From Glaciimonas immobilis (GTDB lineage Bacteria > Pseudomonadota > Gammaproteobacteria > Burkholderiales > Burkholderiaceae_D), in the NCBI RefSeq assembly GCF_011947285.1, contig NZ_JAAOZT010000002.1, positions 186,001-250,000 of the forward strand: 64,000 nucleotides of DNA, in the 5' to 3' direction. Every line of letters begins with the position of its first letter. The stretch's first letter is position 1. Of this stretch, positions 27,326 through 36,063 are shown one piece after another. The position numbers were made by a program, and so were the translations under genes. Under the pieces are notes generated by a model. That model saw nothing but the letters and a program-made list of their open reading frames with translations. It did not search any database and was not told the origin of the DNA.

Positions 27326-28699
27326 ATGGCTAAGGCGAAAACTAATTACACCTGTACCGAATGCGGTGGCATTACGAACAAATGGGCCGGGCAATGTCCC
27401 GCTTGCAGTCAATGGAACACGTTGGTTGAAACCATTATCGAGACAGGCGGCAATCGTTTTTCAAACCAGCATCAGGGTTTGGCGCAAACCGCTCCCGTCG
27501 TCAGTTTGTCGGATATCGATGCGATTGATATACCGCGTTTCGGCACCGGGATCGAAGAGTTTGATCGCGTGCTCGGCGGTGGTTTGGTCGCCGGCGGTGT
27601 CGTCTTGATTGGTGGTGATCCGGGGATAGGTAAGTCCACGCTTTTGTTGCAGGCGCTGGCAAATCTGTCCCGCGTCAAAAAAGTGCTGTACGTCAGCGGT
27701 GAAGAGTCCGGCGCGCAAATCGCCATGCGTGGGAAGCGATTATCGATCGATGCTAAAGACCTCAAGCTACAGGCAGAGATCCAGCTTGAAAAAATCTTGC
27801 ACACCTTAATCGAGCATAAGCCAGAGGTCGTGGTGATAGATTCCATCCAGACCGTTTATTCCGACGCGCTGTCCTCCGCGCCCGGCTCGGTGGCGCAAGT
27901 GCGTGAATGCGCGGCGCAGTTGACGCGGGTTGCCAAACAGACCGGTATAACTATCATTATGGTCGGACACGTCACCAAAGAAGGTGCGCTGGCTGGCCCC
28001 CGAGTGCTAGAGCACATCGTCGACACTGTGTTGTACTTCGAGGGCGATACGCACTCCAGCTTTCGGCTGGTGCGCGCAGTCAAAAACCGCTTCGGCGCGG
28101 TGAATGAGCTAGGTGTGTTTGCCATGACCGAAAAAGGTTTAAAGGGTGTATCTAATCCATCTGCATTATTTTTGTCTCAGCATGATGTCGCCGTAGCGGG
28201 TTCATGCGTGATGGTGACGCAAGAAGGAACGCGCCCGCTATTGGTAGAAATTCAGGCACTGGTTGACGCTTCCCACGCACCGAACGCGCGCCGTTTATCC
28301 GTCGGATTGGATCAAAATCGTCTCGCCATGTTGCTGGCAGTTCTGCACCGTCACGCAGGGATCGCCGCGTTTGATCAAGATGTATTTATTAATGCGGTGG
28401 GAGGCGTTAAAATTACTGAACCGGCTGCCGATCTCGCGGTATTGTTGGCGATTAATTCATCTATGCGCAACAAACCACTGCCGCGCGGTCTGGTGGTATT
28501 TGGTGAGGTTGGGTTGGCAGGTGAAATCAGGCCTGCGCCACGGGGGCAGGAGCGCTTGCGAGAAGCCGCAAAATTAGGATTTTCTATCGCAGTTATTCCT
28601 AAATCTAACGTACCAAAACATAAAATTGAAGGCTTGACCGTGATTGGCGTAGAGCGCATAGACGACGCGTTAAACAAAATTCGCGACGCCGGAGAGTAG
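27326..28699 (+). CDS. radA: DNA repair protein RadA
   Basis: A 457-residue RecA-like protein that promotes branch migration in homologous recombination. It has an N-terminal C4 zinc finger (C10, C13, C24, C27), a RecA-type ATPase with Walker A GDPGIGKST, the RadA-specific KNRFG motif (AVKNRFGAVNELGVF), and a C-terminal Lon-like domain (LGVVF-type: RGLVVFGEVGLAGEIRPAPRGQERLREAAKLGF). The start at 27326 (MAKAKTNYTCTECG) is normal for the family. No clear terminator follows. Confidence 0.95.
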   Translation: MAKAKTNYTCTECGGITNKWAGQCPACSQWNTLVETIIETGGNRFSNQHQGLAQTAPVVSLSDIDAIDIPRFGTGIEEFDRVLGGGLVAGGVVLIGGDPGIGKSTLLLQALANLSRVKKVLYVSGEESGAQIAMRGKRLSIDAKDLKLQAEIQLEKILHTLIEHKPEVVVIDSIQTVYSDALSSAPGSVAQVRECAAQLTRVAKQTGITIIMVGHVTKEGALAGPRVLEHIVDTVLYFEGDTHSSFRLVRAVKNRFGAVNELGVFAMTEKGLKGVSNPSALFLSQHDVAVAGSCVMVTQEGTRPLLVEIQALVDASHAPNARRLSVGLDQNRLAMLLAVLHRHAGIAAFDQDVFINAVGGVKITEPAADLAVLLAINSSMRNKPLPRGLVVFGEVGLAGEIRPAPRGQERLREAAKLGFSIAVIPKSNVPKHKIEGLTVIGVERIDDALNKIRDAGE

Positions 28700-28787
28700 T
28701 CCCCGCGGCCCAGCGCAACGCGCTCGCTCCAGTCAATTTGTTATATCGCCCGATCCATCATCCTTTGCCGTAACGACGTGGCCGTCG

Positions 28788-29291
28788 CTATTTGTTCGCG
28801 ATTGCAACGTTGATCGGCTGCGATACACCATCAGTCTTCGCCGTTTTTCTGCACAATCTACTTCTCACGGCTTCACGCTTTCGTTCCTGATACGCCAAGA
28901 GATATTGCCTAAGCGCGACCGAAATAACATTTTTTCTGACAAAGGACCTTTACAGTCTGCAAGTGTGTCAATCGTGTCAATCAGTAGCGTTTTCAGAGGC
29001 ATCAGCAAAATGGGATCTCCGGACGGGGCGCTCAGGGCCCAATGATCGCGCATAAATCGCCATGGTCTGCTGCCTTGCGAGTAAGCACTTGAATCTGCGA
29101 TGCAGGCTATCAATCGTCCTTGTAATAGCGCGTGGAGTTGCCCGCTTGTTCAAAAACCTGTCTGCGCCACATTTCAATCCATTCACCCCTGTTTGAATAT
29201 CGCTATGCGAGGTCAGCATAATGATGCTGAGCAAATGCATCCGTTGCATTGTAGCTAACCGTTGAACGGGGGTGAAAGCGCTATTACCCAT
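28788..29291 (-). pseudogene. Decayed OmpR-type response regulator
   Basis: Three minus-strand segments in different frames line up as one protein. Reading from 29291, the first gives IIMLTSHSDIQTGVNGLKCGADRFLNK, like the end of a receiver domain (LTA.GD...GL.AGADDYL.KP). A second frame around 29070-28865 gives SRPWRFMRDHWALSAPSGDPILL and LSEKMLF, like the start of a winged-helix domain. A third frame from about 28886 to a stop at 28788 gives YQERKREAVRSRLCRK, matching the OmpR-family recognition region (Y.ERRLE.VVSRLRRK). The phosphoacceptor part is not recognisable, and at least two frameshifts separate the pieces. I infer a dead gene; its partner kinase is unknown. Confidence 0.7.
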
Positions 29292-29446
29292 ATTGCACCG
29301 CAGTAATGCATTAGCAGGGCGGTAAGTTCCTGAAGTCGTCTCAACGCGCTATGAAAAGATCGACAGTACCGGCGCCGAGTGGCAGCTTGATTTACCGATA
29401 TTTCTTGTAAGAAATGTAATAAAACAGATAACAATTTTCAACGTAA

Positions 29447-29474
29447 TTGACAAATTCATTAAATTTGTTAAAAT
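29447..29474 (+). promoter_or_regulatory. Strong sigma-70-like promoter with no nearby gene
   Basis: TTGACA (29447-29452, consensus) and TAAAAT (29469-29474, five of six) are spaced 16 bp in an AT-rich setting, reading rightwards. The next intact gene on this strand is 617 bp downstream. It may drive a long leader of the HTH gene, an untranslated RNA, or be a relic. Confidence 0.5.
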
Positions 29475-29809
29475 TACTCAAATGCAAAAATGTCCTGATA
29501 TAATGAGCATTCTGCATATAAAAAATTATTATAAGTATAAATGCGCATAATTTGATGAGACAGTTACCATTTTTATTTACTTGGTAAGGCGAACTTTAGG
29601 CCGTTAGCAAGTTGATTGCCCGCGCTTCTTTTACTCACATCAAAGGCATCGTGTTGAGGAATAAAGTGGGAATTAATTACTATTAATTACGAACGCGGAA
29701 TGTCTCGTCGTAGCGTAGCCCCGTGAAATAAATAAGCAATTGCCTGTGCTTCAGTTAAAGCGCAATTGAGCGCCTGCTGATGATAGTGGGTGCGATTATG
29801 AATATTAAT

Positions 29810-29895
29810 AAAAAAAACGTGCCGTCGCGGAGGCACAGCTAGCTTTCATTGCACTGCTAACGGCTGTAGTTTTTGCTGAAGAATTGAATCGTGCT
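29810..29895 (-). ncRNA. Candidate small RNA (promoter plus terminator, no ORF)
   Basis: On the minus strand a -35 TTGACC (29929-29924), a 16-bp spacer and a -10 TATTAA (29907-29902) predict a start near 29895. About 60 nt later there is a rho-independent terminator: stem GTGCC/GGCAC (29836-29832 with 29823-29819), then eight T ending at 29810. All intact genes to the right for 5 kb lie on the plus strand, so this terminator serves no known protein gene. The transcript would be about 85 nt. The -10 is only a four-of-six match, so this stays a candidate. Confidence 0.35.
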
Positions 29896-30090
29896 CAAAT
29901 TTTAATATTGTAAAAGGTGACAGGGTCAAGGGCCTTGCAATAGGCTGCTTAGTACTTGATTCAATAAAAAAATGGCCAAAACCGATGAGATTGCTGACTT
30001 TGCTGTCGCGTAAATCCATTGCATGGAGCGCACAAAAAATAGGTCTGTGAATTGAACCTTGAGAATGTATAACATCTATGAAAGCCTAAA

Positions 30091-30375
30091 ATGACACTGC
30101 AAATTTCTGAAAAAAATCTGGATTATGACCAAAGTAAATTGCTCGATGAGCTGCTTCATCGAAAGGCTTTAAAAAACGATGCTGCGCTTTGCAGAGTCTT
30201 GAACCTGGCCCCCCCACTCATTAGTAAAGTTCGGCACGGTAAGATTCGTATAAGTGGCGACGTATTGATTCGGATACACGAGACCTTCGGTATTGCATTT
30301 TCAGAAATGCGCCAATTGATGGGGCCGGGTGAAAATGTCGAGCATCATGTTATTGGCCTGGAACTAACCCCTTAA
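30091..30375 (+). CDS. Small Cro/CI-type helix-turn-helix protein
   Basis: A 94-residue protein with a lambda-repressor-like HTH: LLDELLHRKALKNDAALCRVLNLAPPLISKVRHGKIRISGDVLIRIHETFGIAFSEMRQLMG. The helix pair around AALCRVLNLAPPLISKVRHG is the DNA-binding unit. I recall similar ~90-residue regulators as common in Oxalobacteraceae. It has no adjacent partner on the same strand, so its targets cannot be guessed from context. The gene is flanked on both sides by AT-rich non-coding DNA. No strong Shine-Dalgarno precedes it. Confidence 0.75.
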   Translation: MTLQISEKNLDYDQSKLLDELLHRKALKNDAALCRVLNLAPPLISKVRHGKIRISGDVLIRIHETFGIAFSEMRQLMGPGENVEHHVIGLELTP

Positions 30376-30832
30376 CGGATAGCGATGACCGGTAAAGTCG
30401 ATTTTTTTATTAAAATTCTCCACGGTACCGGTTTCGACGCGCACACTTTTCTAAGGAGGCTGAGGTGACCCGATCAATCAGGTCTGGGAACGAATTTCGG
30501 GTAAAGACTTCCAGAAAAGTTCATCTTTCGTTCTTTGGAGGGTACGGAATAAAAAACGATTATCGATATAATATTTTCGTGTATCAAGCAAGCGTTCTCC
30601 ACCAGATTTAACATATTTGTTTCAATTGTTTTACATTTATTGTCATATGTCACAGCTTCAAGAAAGACTAGGAAACTATATTATGTAAAGAGAAATTATC
30701 TTTATCTATTATTTACGGAATTGCACAGCAGAGCGGAGATGGCGTATTAAAATGTCCCTTTTTAGAAGTAATCCTTTTATCGGGAAATTTATTTCATTTA
30801 GTTAAAATATTTTTAAATTGCAAAGTTCATCA
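30376..30832. other. 457-bp AT-rich gap before the HTH-receiver gene
   Basis: No gene, tRNA or convincing terminator is visible. The sequence becomes very AT-rich from about 30590, consistent with a regulatory region for the downstream receiver gene, but no consensus promoter stands out. Confidence 0.4.
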
Positions 30833-31441
30833 ATGCCTTCTTCTAATATATGTACAACCCAGAACGTTGCCCAGATGTTGGGGATTTCGGTGACCTCGGT
30901 CCAGCAATTGGTAGAGGCTGGTGTGATTGAAGCGTGGAAAACGGGTGGCGGGCACCGGCGCATTCCGCTTGCCGCTGTCGAGGCGTATAAAGCCTCGCTG
31001 GCAACATCGTCGCGAGTGGGCGCGTTAGGTATGTTTCCGGACAAAAAAACCTCGATTTTAGTGGTCGAGGATAACGCGATGCAGCGCGCTATTTACGAAA
31101 AGCAAATTTCCTCGTGGAACTTGTCTGCCGAACTCCGCTTTTGCGAAAATGGTTATCAGGCGCTGGTCGAAATTGCGACGCACCGACCGGGCGTACTTTT
31201 AGCAGATATCGTGATGGAGGGTATTGATGGTTATGAAGTAATTAATACTATCTTGGGTTATCCTCATTTGGCAGCGGTAAATATTGCTATACTATCAAGT
31301 CTGTCGCCTGCCGAATTGAAGGCCCGTGGAGGAATTCCTGACGGAGTGGTGTTTTTTAGTAAACCGATGAACTACGATGAGTTGCGCGGATATTTACGTG
31401 CTTGCTGCGCACAAAACACCCCGAGGGTCGCACCAAATTAA
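30833..31441 (+). CDS. Excisionase-type HTH fused to a C-terminal receiver domain
   Basis: A 202-residue protein with reversed response-regulator layout. Residues ~8-55 form a MerR/excisionase-like HTH (TTQNVAQMLGISVTSVQQLVEAGVIEAWKTGGGHRRIPLAAVEAY, including the GGGHRRI wing). Residues ~72-190 form a receiver: SILVVEDNAMQRAIYEK with the acidic pocket E79-D80, phosphoacceptor Asp125 in LLADIVMEGIDGYE, a conserved Ser in LSSLSP and Lys in FFSKPMN. The start is put at the ATG at 30833. It is the likely output protein of the Hpt and hybrid kinase encoded just downstream. Confidence 0.85.
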   Translation: MPSSNICTTQNVAQMLGISVTSVQQLVEAGVIEAWKTGGGHRRIPLAAVEAYKASLATSSRVGALGMFPDKKTSILVVEDNAMQRAIYEKQISSWNLSAELRFCENGYQALVEIATHRPGVLLADIVMEGIDGYEVINTILGYPHLAAVNIAILSSLSPAELKARGGIPDGVVFFSKPMNYDELRGYLRACCAQNTPRVAPN

Positions 31442-31918
31442 AAGCTAACGCGCGCCAGTAAAATTCTTCGAGGGTATTTGGGCAAATTTTTTCTACCAAT
31501 TTATGGTTGAACAGAAAAAATACCTATTTATGTGCATTAATACTGCACCTACACAATTCGCGGCGCATACTAAAGCTATTAATTTTAGTAAGGCTAGTGG
31601 GAGGCTCGGCCCAGGTTTGGTCCCACAATGCTAAGTAGCATTCGGAATTTATTGTGAATAGAGGGCGGACTTGGCCCATGCATGCAAGGCACCTCTTGCG
31701 ACCCTGTGCAAGCATTGCTAGCAGCAGGTTACGCCGCAGAGCGGCCGATAGGGTCGCCAGATATCACAAGAAATTATTGGGAGTTACTTAAGTTAAGTAT
31801 TTTGTACAAAATAGATTTACACATTGATGGGATTAATCAGTCGCCCGAATGACAAGTCATCCTATCACTTGTCAGGATCTTCGTTGTTACCGGATATACA
31901 AGCAGTGCACAACGTACG
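31442..31918. other. 477-bp gap with nested inverted repeats
   Basis: Between the receiver and Hpt genes. Just after the receiver gene, 31486-31494 (ATTTTTTCT) pairs with 31513-31521 (AGAAAAAAT) around an inner ACCA/TGGT stem. Closer to the Hpt gene are the 16-bp palindrome at 31798-31813 and a 7-bp inverted repeat at 31851-31873. No coding region is supportable. Confidence 0.45.
31798..31813. promoter_or_regulatory. 16-bp perfect palindrome upstream of the Hpt gene
   Basis: TATTTTGTACAAAATA is a perfect dyad 105 bp before the Hpt start, followed at 31851-31857 and 31867-31873 by the inverted pair GACAAGT/ACTTGTC. Both look like operator-type sites. Binding by the HTH-receiver protein encoded upstream is an attractive but untested idea. 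Confidence 0.4.
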
Positions 31919-32293
31919 ATGAACCAAGCTAATTCATATATATATATCGATCCATTGGTGCTTTTTAACGCAACTGGAGGAGATATTGAGTCGTTCCGCA
32001 GTTTGTCTCATACATTTCTTGAGATAGCGCCACCGATGTTCGAACGTCTGAAAACTGCTATTTTAGTAGGAGATGCAAAACTGATTGGGCGTGAAATTCA
32101 CTCTTTTCGGGGTACTACGGCCCTGGTTGGGGCGATACAGTTGACCTCCAGCCTCGTGGAACTGGAGCAATTGGTGCAAGACCAAGGTGTCTCATATCTC
32201 GCGCAACATATTGGCAAATTGTGGCTATTATTTTGTCTGGTCACCCAGGAGGTGAAGGACAGCATAATGTATTTTCAAGGGGACCTCGGTTAG
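31919..32293 (+). CDS. Histidine phosphotransfer (Hpt) domain protein
   Basis: A 124-residue single-domain Hpt protein. The phosphorylatable histidine is residue 61 in EIHSFRGTTALVGA, matching the usual H-S-[LF]-[KR]-G pattern. The surrounding helices (DPLVLFNATGGDIESFRSLSHTFLEIAPPMFERLKTAI) are typical. Such a protein relays phosphate from the receiver of a hybrid kinase to a response regulator. It lies between the HTH-receiver gene and the hybrid kinase gene on the same strand, 127 bp before the latter. No clear Shine-Dalgarno is seen. Confidence 0.85.
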   Translation: MNQANSYIYIDPLVLFNATGGDIESFRSLSHTFLEIAPPMFERLKTAILVGDAKLIGREIHSFRGTTALVGAIQLTSSLVELEQLVQDQGVSYLAQHIGKLWLLFCLVTQEVKDSIMYFQGDLG

Positions 32294-32420
32294 CGCTAAA
32301 AATTAACGATAGTCACAACAAACGCGCAAGCAGTAACCGTGTGCAGGATTGCGCTCCACCTTTCCGCTCCATCATTATCTCGTTGGCAGCTTACTTAACG
32401 TTTTCTGAAAATCACCTGCA

Positions 32421-34718
32421 ATGTCATTAATACGACCGACAGAAAAGCGACGGTCATGCCGCGCGTTGGGAAGCTGGGGGTTGAGCGCACGGCGTGCGAC
32501 CGCGATCATTGGTATCGTAGTGATTACGCTACTCGCTGTATTGATAGTAATATCGGCGAAGATATTACATGACCGGACGATCGAAGCATGGGGGACTGAG
32601 CTTGGTAACCTGTCACTGATCATCGCAGAAAATACTTCGCAAACGATGACTTCTTCGGCCCTCGTGCTGGATAGCATTATTGAGAACATCGAAGCCGCCG
32701 ACATTCACGATCAGGCCGAGCTGGTGCAGGCAGTGGGTAACGTCCAGACTTTTCAAACGATGCGTGACAAAATCAGCGGTCTGCCGCAGATCAGTGTCGC
32801 TACGATCGTTGGAGCGGACGGACAGGTTATTAACACAACGCGCTCATTTCCCGTGCCAGTAATAAATCTAAAAGACCGCGACTATTTTGCGTATCAGCAA
32901 CAAAATAGGGATGCCGGGATGTTCATCAGTAAGCCTGTAACAAATAAAACTAATGGAAAGTGGATTTTTTATATAGGGCGACGCCTGGAGAGTCCTGACG
33001 GAAAATTTCTAGGCATAGTTACCATCGGAATATCGAGTGATTTTTTTGGGAATTTTTACAAAAATGTCAGTTTAGGAGAGCACTCGGCGGTATCGCTTTA
33101 TCTACGCGACTATACTTTAGTGGCTCGCTGGCCGCCCCTTGAGCATTTGATAGGAAAAAAATTCGTCACCGGCCCCACTTTTGAGGTTGGAGAGCAAAAA
33201 TGGACGGACAACGTGATTTTGTCGCGTGCCCCGCGGGCGGCGGACGATTTTAAAAAAGTTTATCGCATGAGCGCGATCCGCTTGGTCAGAGGTTATCCGC
33301 TCATTGCTAATGTAACGATCACCGAAGCTCTTTTCCTCGGGAGTTGGCGTAGGACCGTCCAACTGATGGGCGGAATCGCTTTAATCAGCCTGCTCGCGTT
33401 GTCGATCGCTTTTATGCTCATCGCAAGTATTTTAAAGCGTCGTGAGCAGGACGCTAAAGAAGCCTTCCTGTTGAAGGCGGAGGCTGATTCTGCCAACGAA
33501 TCCAAGTCGCTGTTTTTAGCCACGATGAGTCATGAAATTCGGACTCCGATGCATGGAATTATCGGTATGTCTGAACTGATGCTGGACACCAAACTTGATG
33601 CCACGCAGTTAGCCTATGCCAATAACGTGCGTAGCGGTGCCAGAGGTCTGATGCGTATTCTGAATGAGATTCTCGATTTTTCTAAAATTGAGGCGGGACA
33701 AATGGAGTTGGAAACCATCGCTTTCGATCCCGCTCAGGTTATCTTTGATGTCATTGCTCTGCATAAGGTTAATGCAGAAAAGAAGCATCTTGTCATCGAG
33801 ACTTCGCTCAGCTTGTCTTCTTCTAAATGGGTGGATGGTGATCCGGTACGTATAAGGCAGGTACTCGGTAATTTGCTGGTCAATGCGATTAAGTTCACCC
33901 CGTCCGGCACCATAACAATCTATTGCAGTGCGCATCCCGATATTCTCGCCCCAGAAGTTGTGCATTTACGGTACTCGGTCCTCGATAGCGGAATCGGCAT
34001 GAGTGAAGCCGCCCAGGCACGTTTATTTGAACCGTTCAGGCAAGAAGATAATACGACGAGCCGAAAATATGGCGGTACCGGTCTTGGACTCGCTATTTGT
34101 AAGCGACTGGTTGAATTGATGCACGGCCAGATTAATTGTGCTAGTAGCCTGGGTTTAGGGTCAAGCTTCACGTTTCGGATTCTATGCAGGGCTTCTACCA
34201 TCGCGTTCCCGCATTTTCCTGTTATCGATAGCGAACCTGGTAAGCCGGTAGCGTTACCACTTAGGCAAGAGCCGTTAAATGCAATGCGGATACTGGTTAT
34301 CGAAGATACCGAGATCAGCAGACAGCTGGTGCGCGTCCTGTTAACCAAAAGAGGATGTATCGTCGAGGAAGTAGAAAACGGGCAGCTGGCGCTGGATGCG
34401 CTATTACTCAAAGAGTTCGATCTGGTGCTAATGGATTGTATGATGCCGGTAATGGATGGTTATGAGGCGACCCGACAGCTTCGGCAACGAGAAGCGGTGT
34501 CGGGGGCAATGAGAGTGCCGGTGATAGGTCTTACCGCCAGTGCGATCAAGGGCGACCGCGAACGTTGTCTGGCAGCAGGAATGGACGATTACCTGACCAA
34601 GCCTTGCACTGCCAGCGAGTTTATGGCGACTGTCAGTCGGTGGATACCCTTGGGTCCGCCAATTGTCAACGTCGCTGAAACCGCTAAGGCGGTGAGCGCC
34701 GATAACCCTGTGGCATGA
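32421..34718 (+). CDS. Membrane hybrid sensor histidine kinase (Cache-HisKA-HATPase-receiver)
   Basis: A 765-residue hybrid kinase. Transmembrane helices at about 29-49 and 313-337 flank a periplasmic dCache-like sensor ([66 protein letters not shown]). The HisKA phosphoacceptor is His371 ([11 protein letters not shown]). The HATPase N box is near 484-488 ([10 protein letters not shown]), G1 is DSGIG (522-526), and G2 is [11 protein letters not shown]-terminal receiver carries Asp672 ([14 protein letters not shown]) and Lys727 (LTKP). With the Hpt and HTH-receiver proteins upstream it could form a complete phosphorelay. It is convergent with the pilus cluster. Confidence 0.92.
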   Translation: MSLIRPTEKRRSCRALGSWGLSARRATAIIGIVVITLLAVLIVISAKILHDRTIEAWGTELGNLSLIIAENTSQTMTSSALVLDSIIENIEAADIHDQAELVQAVGNVQTFQTMRDKISGLPQISVATIVGADGQVINTTRSFPVPVINLKDRDYFAYQQQNRDAGMFISKPVTNKTNGKWIFYIGRRLESPDGKFLGIVTIGISSDFFGNFYKNVSLGEHSAVSLYLRDYTLVARWPPLEHLIGKKFVTGPTFEVGEQKWTDNVILSRAPRAADDFKKVYRMSAIRLVRGYPLIANVTITEALFLGSWRRTVQLMGGIALISLLALSIAFMLIASILKRREQDAKEAFLLKAEADSANESKSLFLATMSHEIRTPMHGIIGMSELMLDTKLDATQLAYANNVRSGARGLMRILNEILDFSKIEAGQMELETIAFDPAQVIFDVIALHKVNAEKKHLVIETSLSLSSSKWVDGDPVRIRQVLGNLLVNAIKFTPSGTITIYCSAHPDILAPEVVHLRYSVLDSGIGMSEAAQARLFEPFRQEDNTTSRKYGGTGLGLAICKRLVELMHGQINCASSLGLGSSFTFRILCRASTIAFPHFPVIDSEPGKPVALPLRQEPLNAMRILVIEDTEISRQLVRVLLTKRGCIVEEVENGQLALDALLLKEFDLVLMDCMMPVMDGYEATRQLRQREAVSGAMRVPVIGLTASAIKGDRERCLAAGMDDYLTKPCTASEFMATVSRWIPLGPPIVNVAETAKAVSADNPVA

Positions 34719-34828
34719 TGTTCAAATGGGTCTATATTGAACCCTGAACGTCTCTATCCAATGCAGAATTATTAATTACCAAACTAACTTGTGCGCGAGA
34801 ACTTTAGTTCCGGCGCCGAAACGCGCTA

Positions 34829-36061
34829 TTATCCGTTCCCTGCGACTTTGCCAAGATCCCACATAGGCAAGAAAATACCCAGCGCCAGCACTAACACGAG
34901 GAGGCCCAATACCACAATCAAAATGGGTTCGATCTCGGACGACAGCGTTTTGAGTTGATAATCAACCTCTTGTTCGTACATTTTAGCGATTTCATCCATC
35001 AAATCGTCCAGTTCACCAGTTTCTTCGCCCACCGCAATCATCTGCAATACGACCGGGGTGAACACGCCCGCGACAGTCGCGGTACGTAAAATGTTTTCCC
35101 CGCGCTCCACCCCATTGCGCATTTGTTCGATGCGACTAGCGATATAAGCATTGTCTACCGTTTGTGCTACAACGGTAAGCGCCTGTACGATCGGTACACC
35201 ACTTTTGCTGGATAAGGCAAAGCTACGGGCGAAACGGGCCAGGGTCGCTTTTAGAATTATTTTCCCCACGATAGGAAAACGCAACTTTACCTTATCCCAT
35301 TTATACAACCCGTCTACGGTCGCCAGCCAGGCCCGGAATGCAAACACCCCCCCGACCGTCGCCGCCAGCAATAGGGGCCAATAATTGACAGTAAACGTCG
35401 AGGAAGCGATGAGAATTCGGGTCGGCAATGGCAGTTTTGCATGGAAGCCGGCGTAGACACTGGCGAAGGCAGGAATCACGAAAATATTTATGACAACAAT
35501 TGCGCCCATCATTGCCATCACGACAAACGACGGATAGCGCATCGCCGTACGCACCCTTTCACTCATCTCCCGTTCGAATTCCAGATGCGCAAACAAGCGT
35601 AGAAATACCTCCTCTAGCCGACCAGTCATTTCTCCAACACGGATCATATTCAAATAGAAATTGGAGAAAATTTTGGGGTGACGTCGCATCGCTGCCGATA
35701 GTTCTCGCCCGGCGTCGAGTGATTCCCGGATGTCCTTCAGCACGCGTGCAAATGATTTATTAGTGGCGGACTCTTGCAAGCCAGCAAGACCGCGCATGAT
35801 AGGGATACCGGCCTTCAATAACGTATATAGCTGTCGGCTGAATAATTGCACATCAATAGGTTTTACTTTTTCTTCGCTAAAGCGGGTCCACCAGTCGGAT
35901 TCGCTACCGACGACTGTCGCTTCGCTGGTTGCCGTAATATCGACCGGGGTTATACCGATGTTAAATAGTTGGCTAGCGATACCGCTGGTATCGCTGGCTT
36001 CCAACACGCCCTCGACTTGCTCGCCGCGTTCGTTACGGGCTTTGTATGCAAAGAAAGGCAT
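34829..36061 (-). CDS. mshG: MSHA-type pilus inner-membrane platform protein MshG (GspF/PilC family)
   Basis: A 410-residue polytopic protein with the duplicated GspF domain: first copy around LFSRQLYTLLKAGIPIMRGLAGLQESATN, second around FARSFALSSKSGVPIVQALTVVAQTVDN. The C-terminal membrane helix LIVVLGLLVLVLALGIFLPMWDLG is clear. It begins MPFFAYKARNERGEQVEG, typical of the family. It forms the platform on which the assembly ATPase acts. The gene starts 2 bp after mshE and is the last gene of the msh cluster. Confidence 0.92.
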   Translation of the reverse strand: MPFFAYKARNERGEQVEGVLEASDTSGIASQLFNIGITPVDITATSEATVVGSESDWWTRFSEEKVKPIDVQLFSRQLYTLLKAGIPIMRGLAGLQESATNKSFARVLKDIRESLDAGRELSAAMRRHPKIFSNFYLNMIRVGEMTGRLEEVFLRLFAHLEFEREMSERVRTAMRYPSFVVMAMMGAIVVINIFVIPAFASVYAGFHAKLPLPTRILIASSTFTVNYWPLLLAATVGGVFAFRAWLATVDGLYKWDKVKLRFPIVGKIILKATLARFARSFALSSKSGVPIVQALTVVAQTVDNAYIASRIEQMRNGVERGENILRTATVAGVFTPVVLQMIAVGEETGELDDLMDEIAKMYEQEVDYQLKTLSSEIEPILIVVLGLLVLVLALGIFLPMWDLGKVAGNG

Positions 36062-36063
36062 TT

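Larger units (their letters stand above)
28700..30090. other. 1.4-kb gene-poor, AT-rich region
   Basis: No intact gene can be supported between radA and the small HTH gene. The left part holds a decayed response regulator on the minus strand; the centre and right are strongly AT-rich with a good plus-strand promoter and a minus-strand promoter-terminator pair, listed separately. The composition contrasts with the flanking core genes and suggests old accessory DNA. Confidence 0.6.

Noticed and set aside
28700-34718. Mobile element or genomic island boundaries
   Set aside because: The region is AT-rich and partly decayed, but I found no integrase, transposase, flanking direct repeats or tRNA attachment site.
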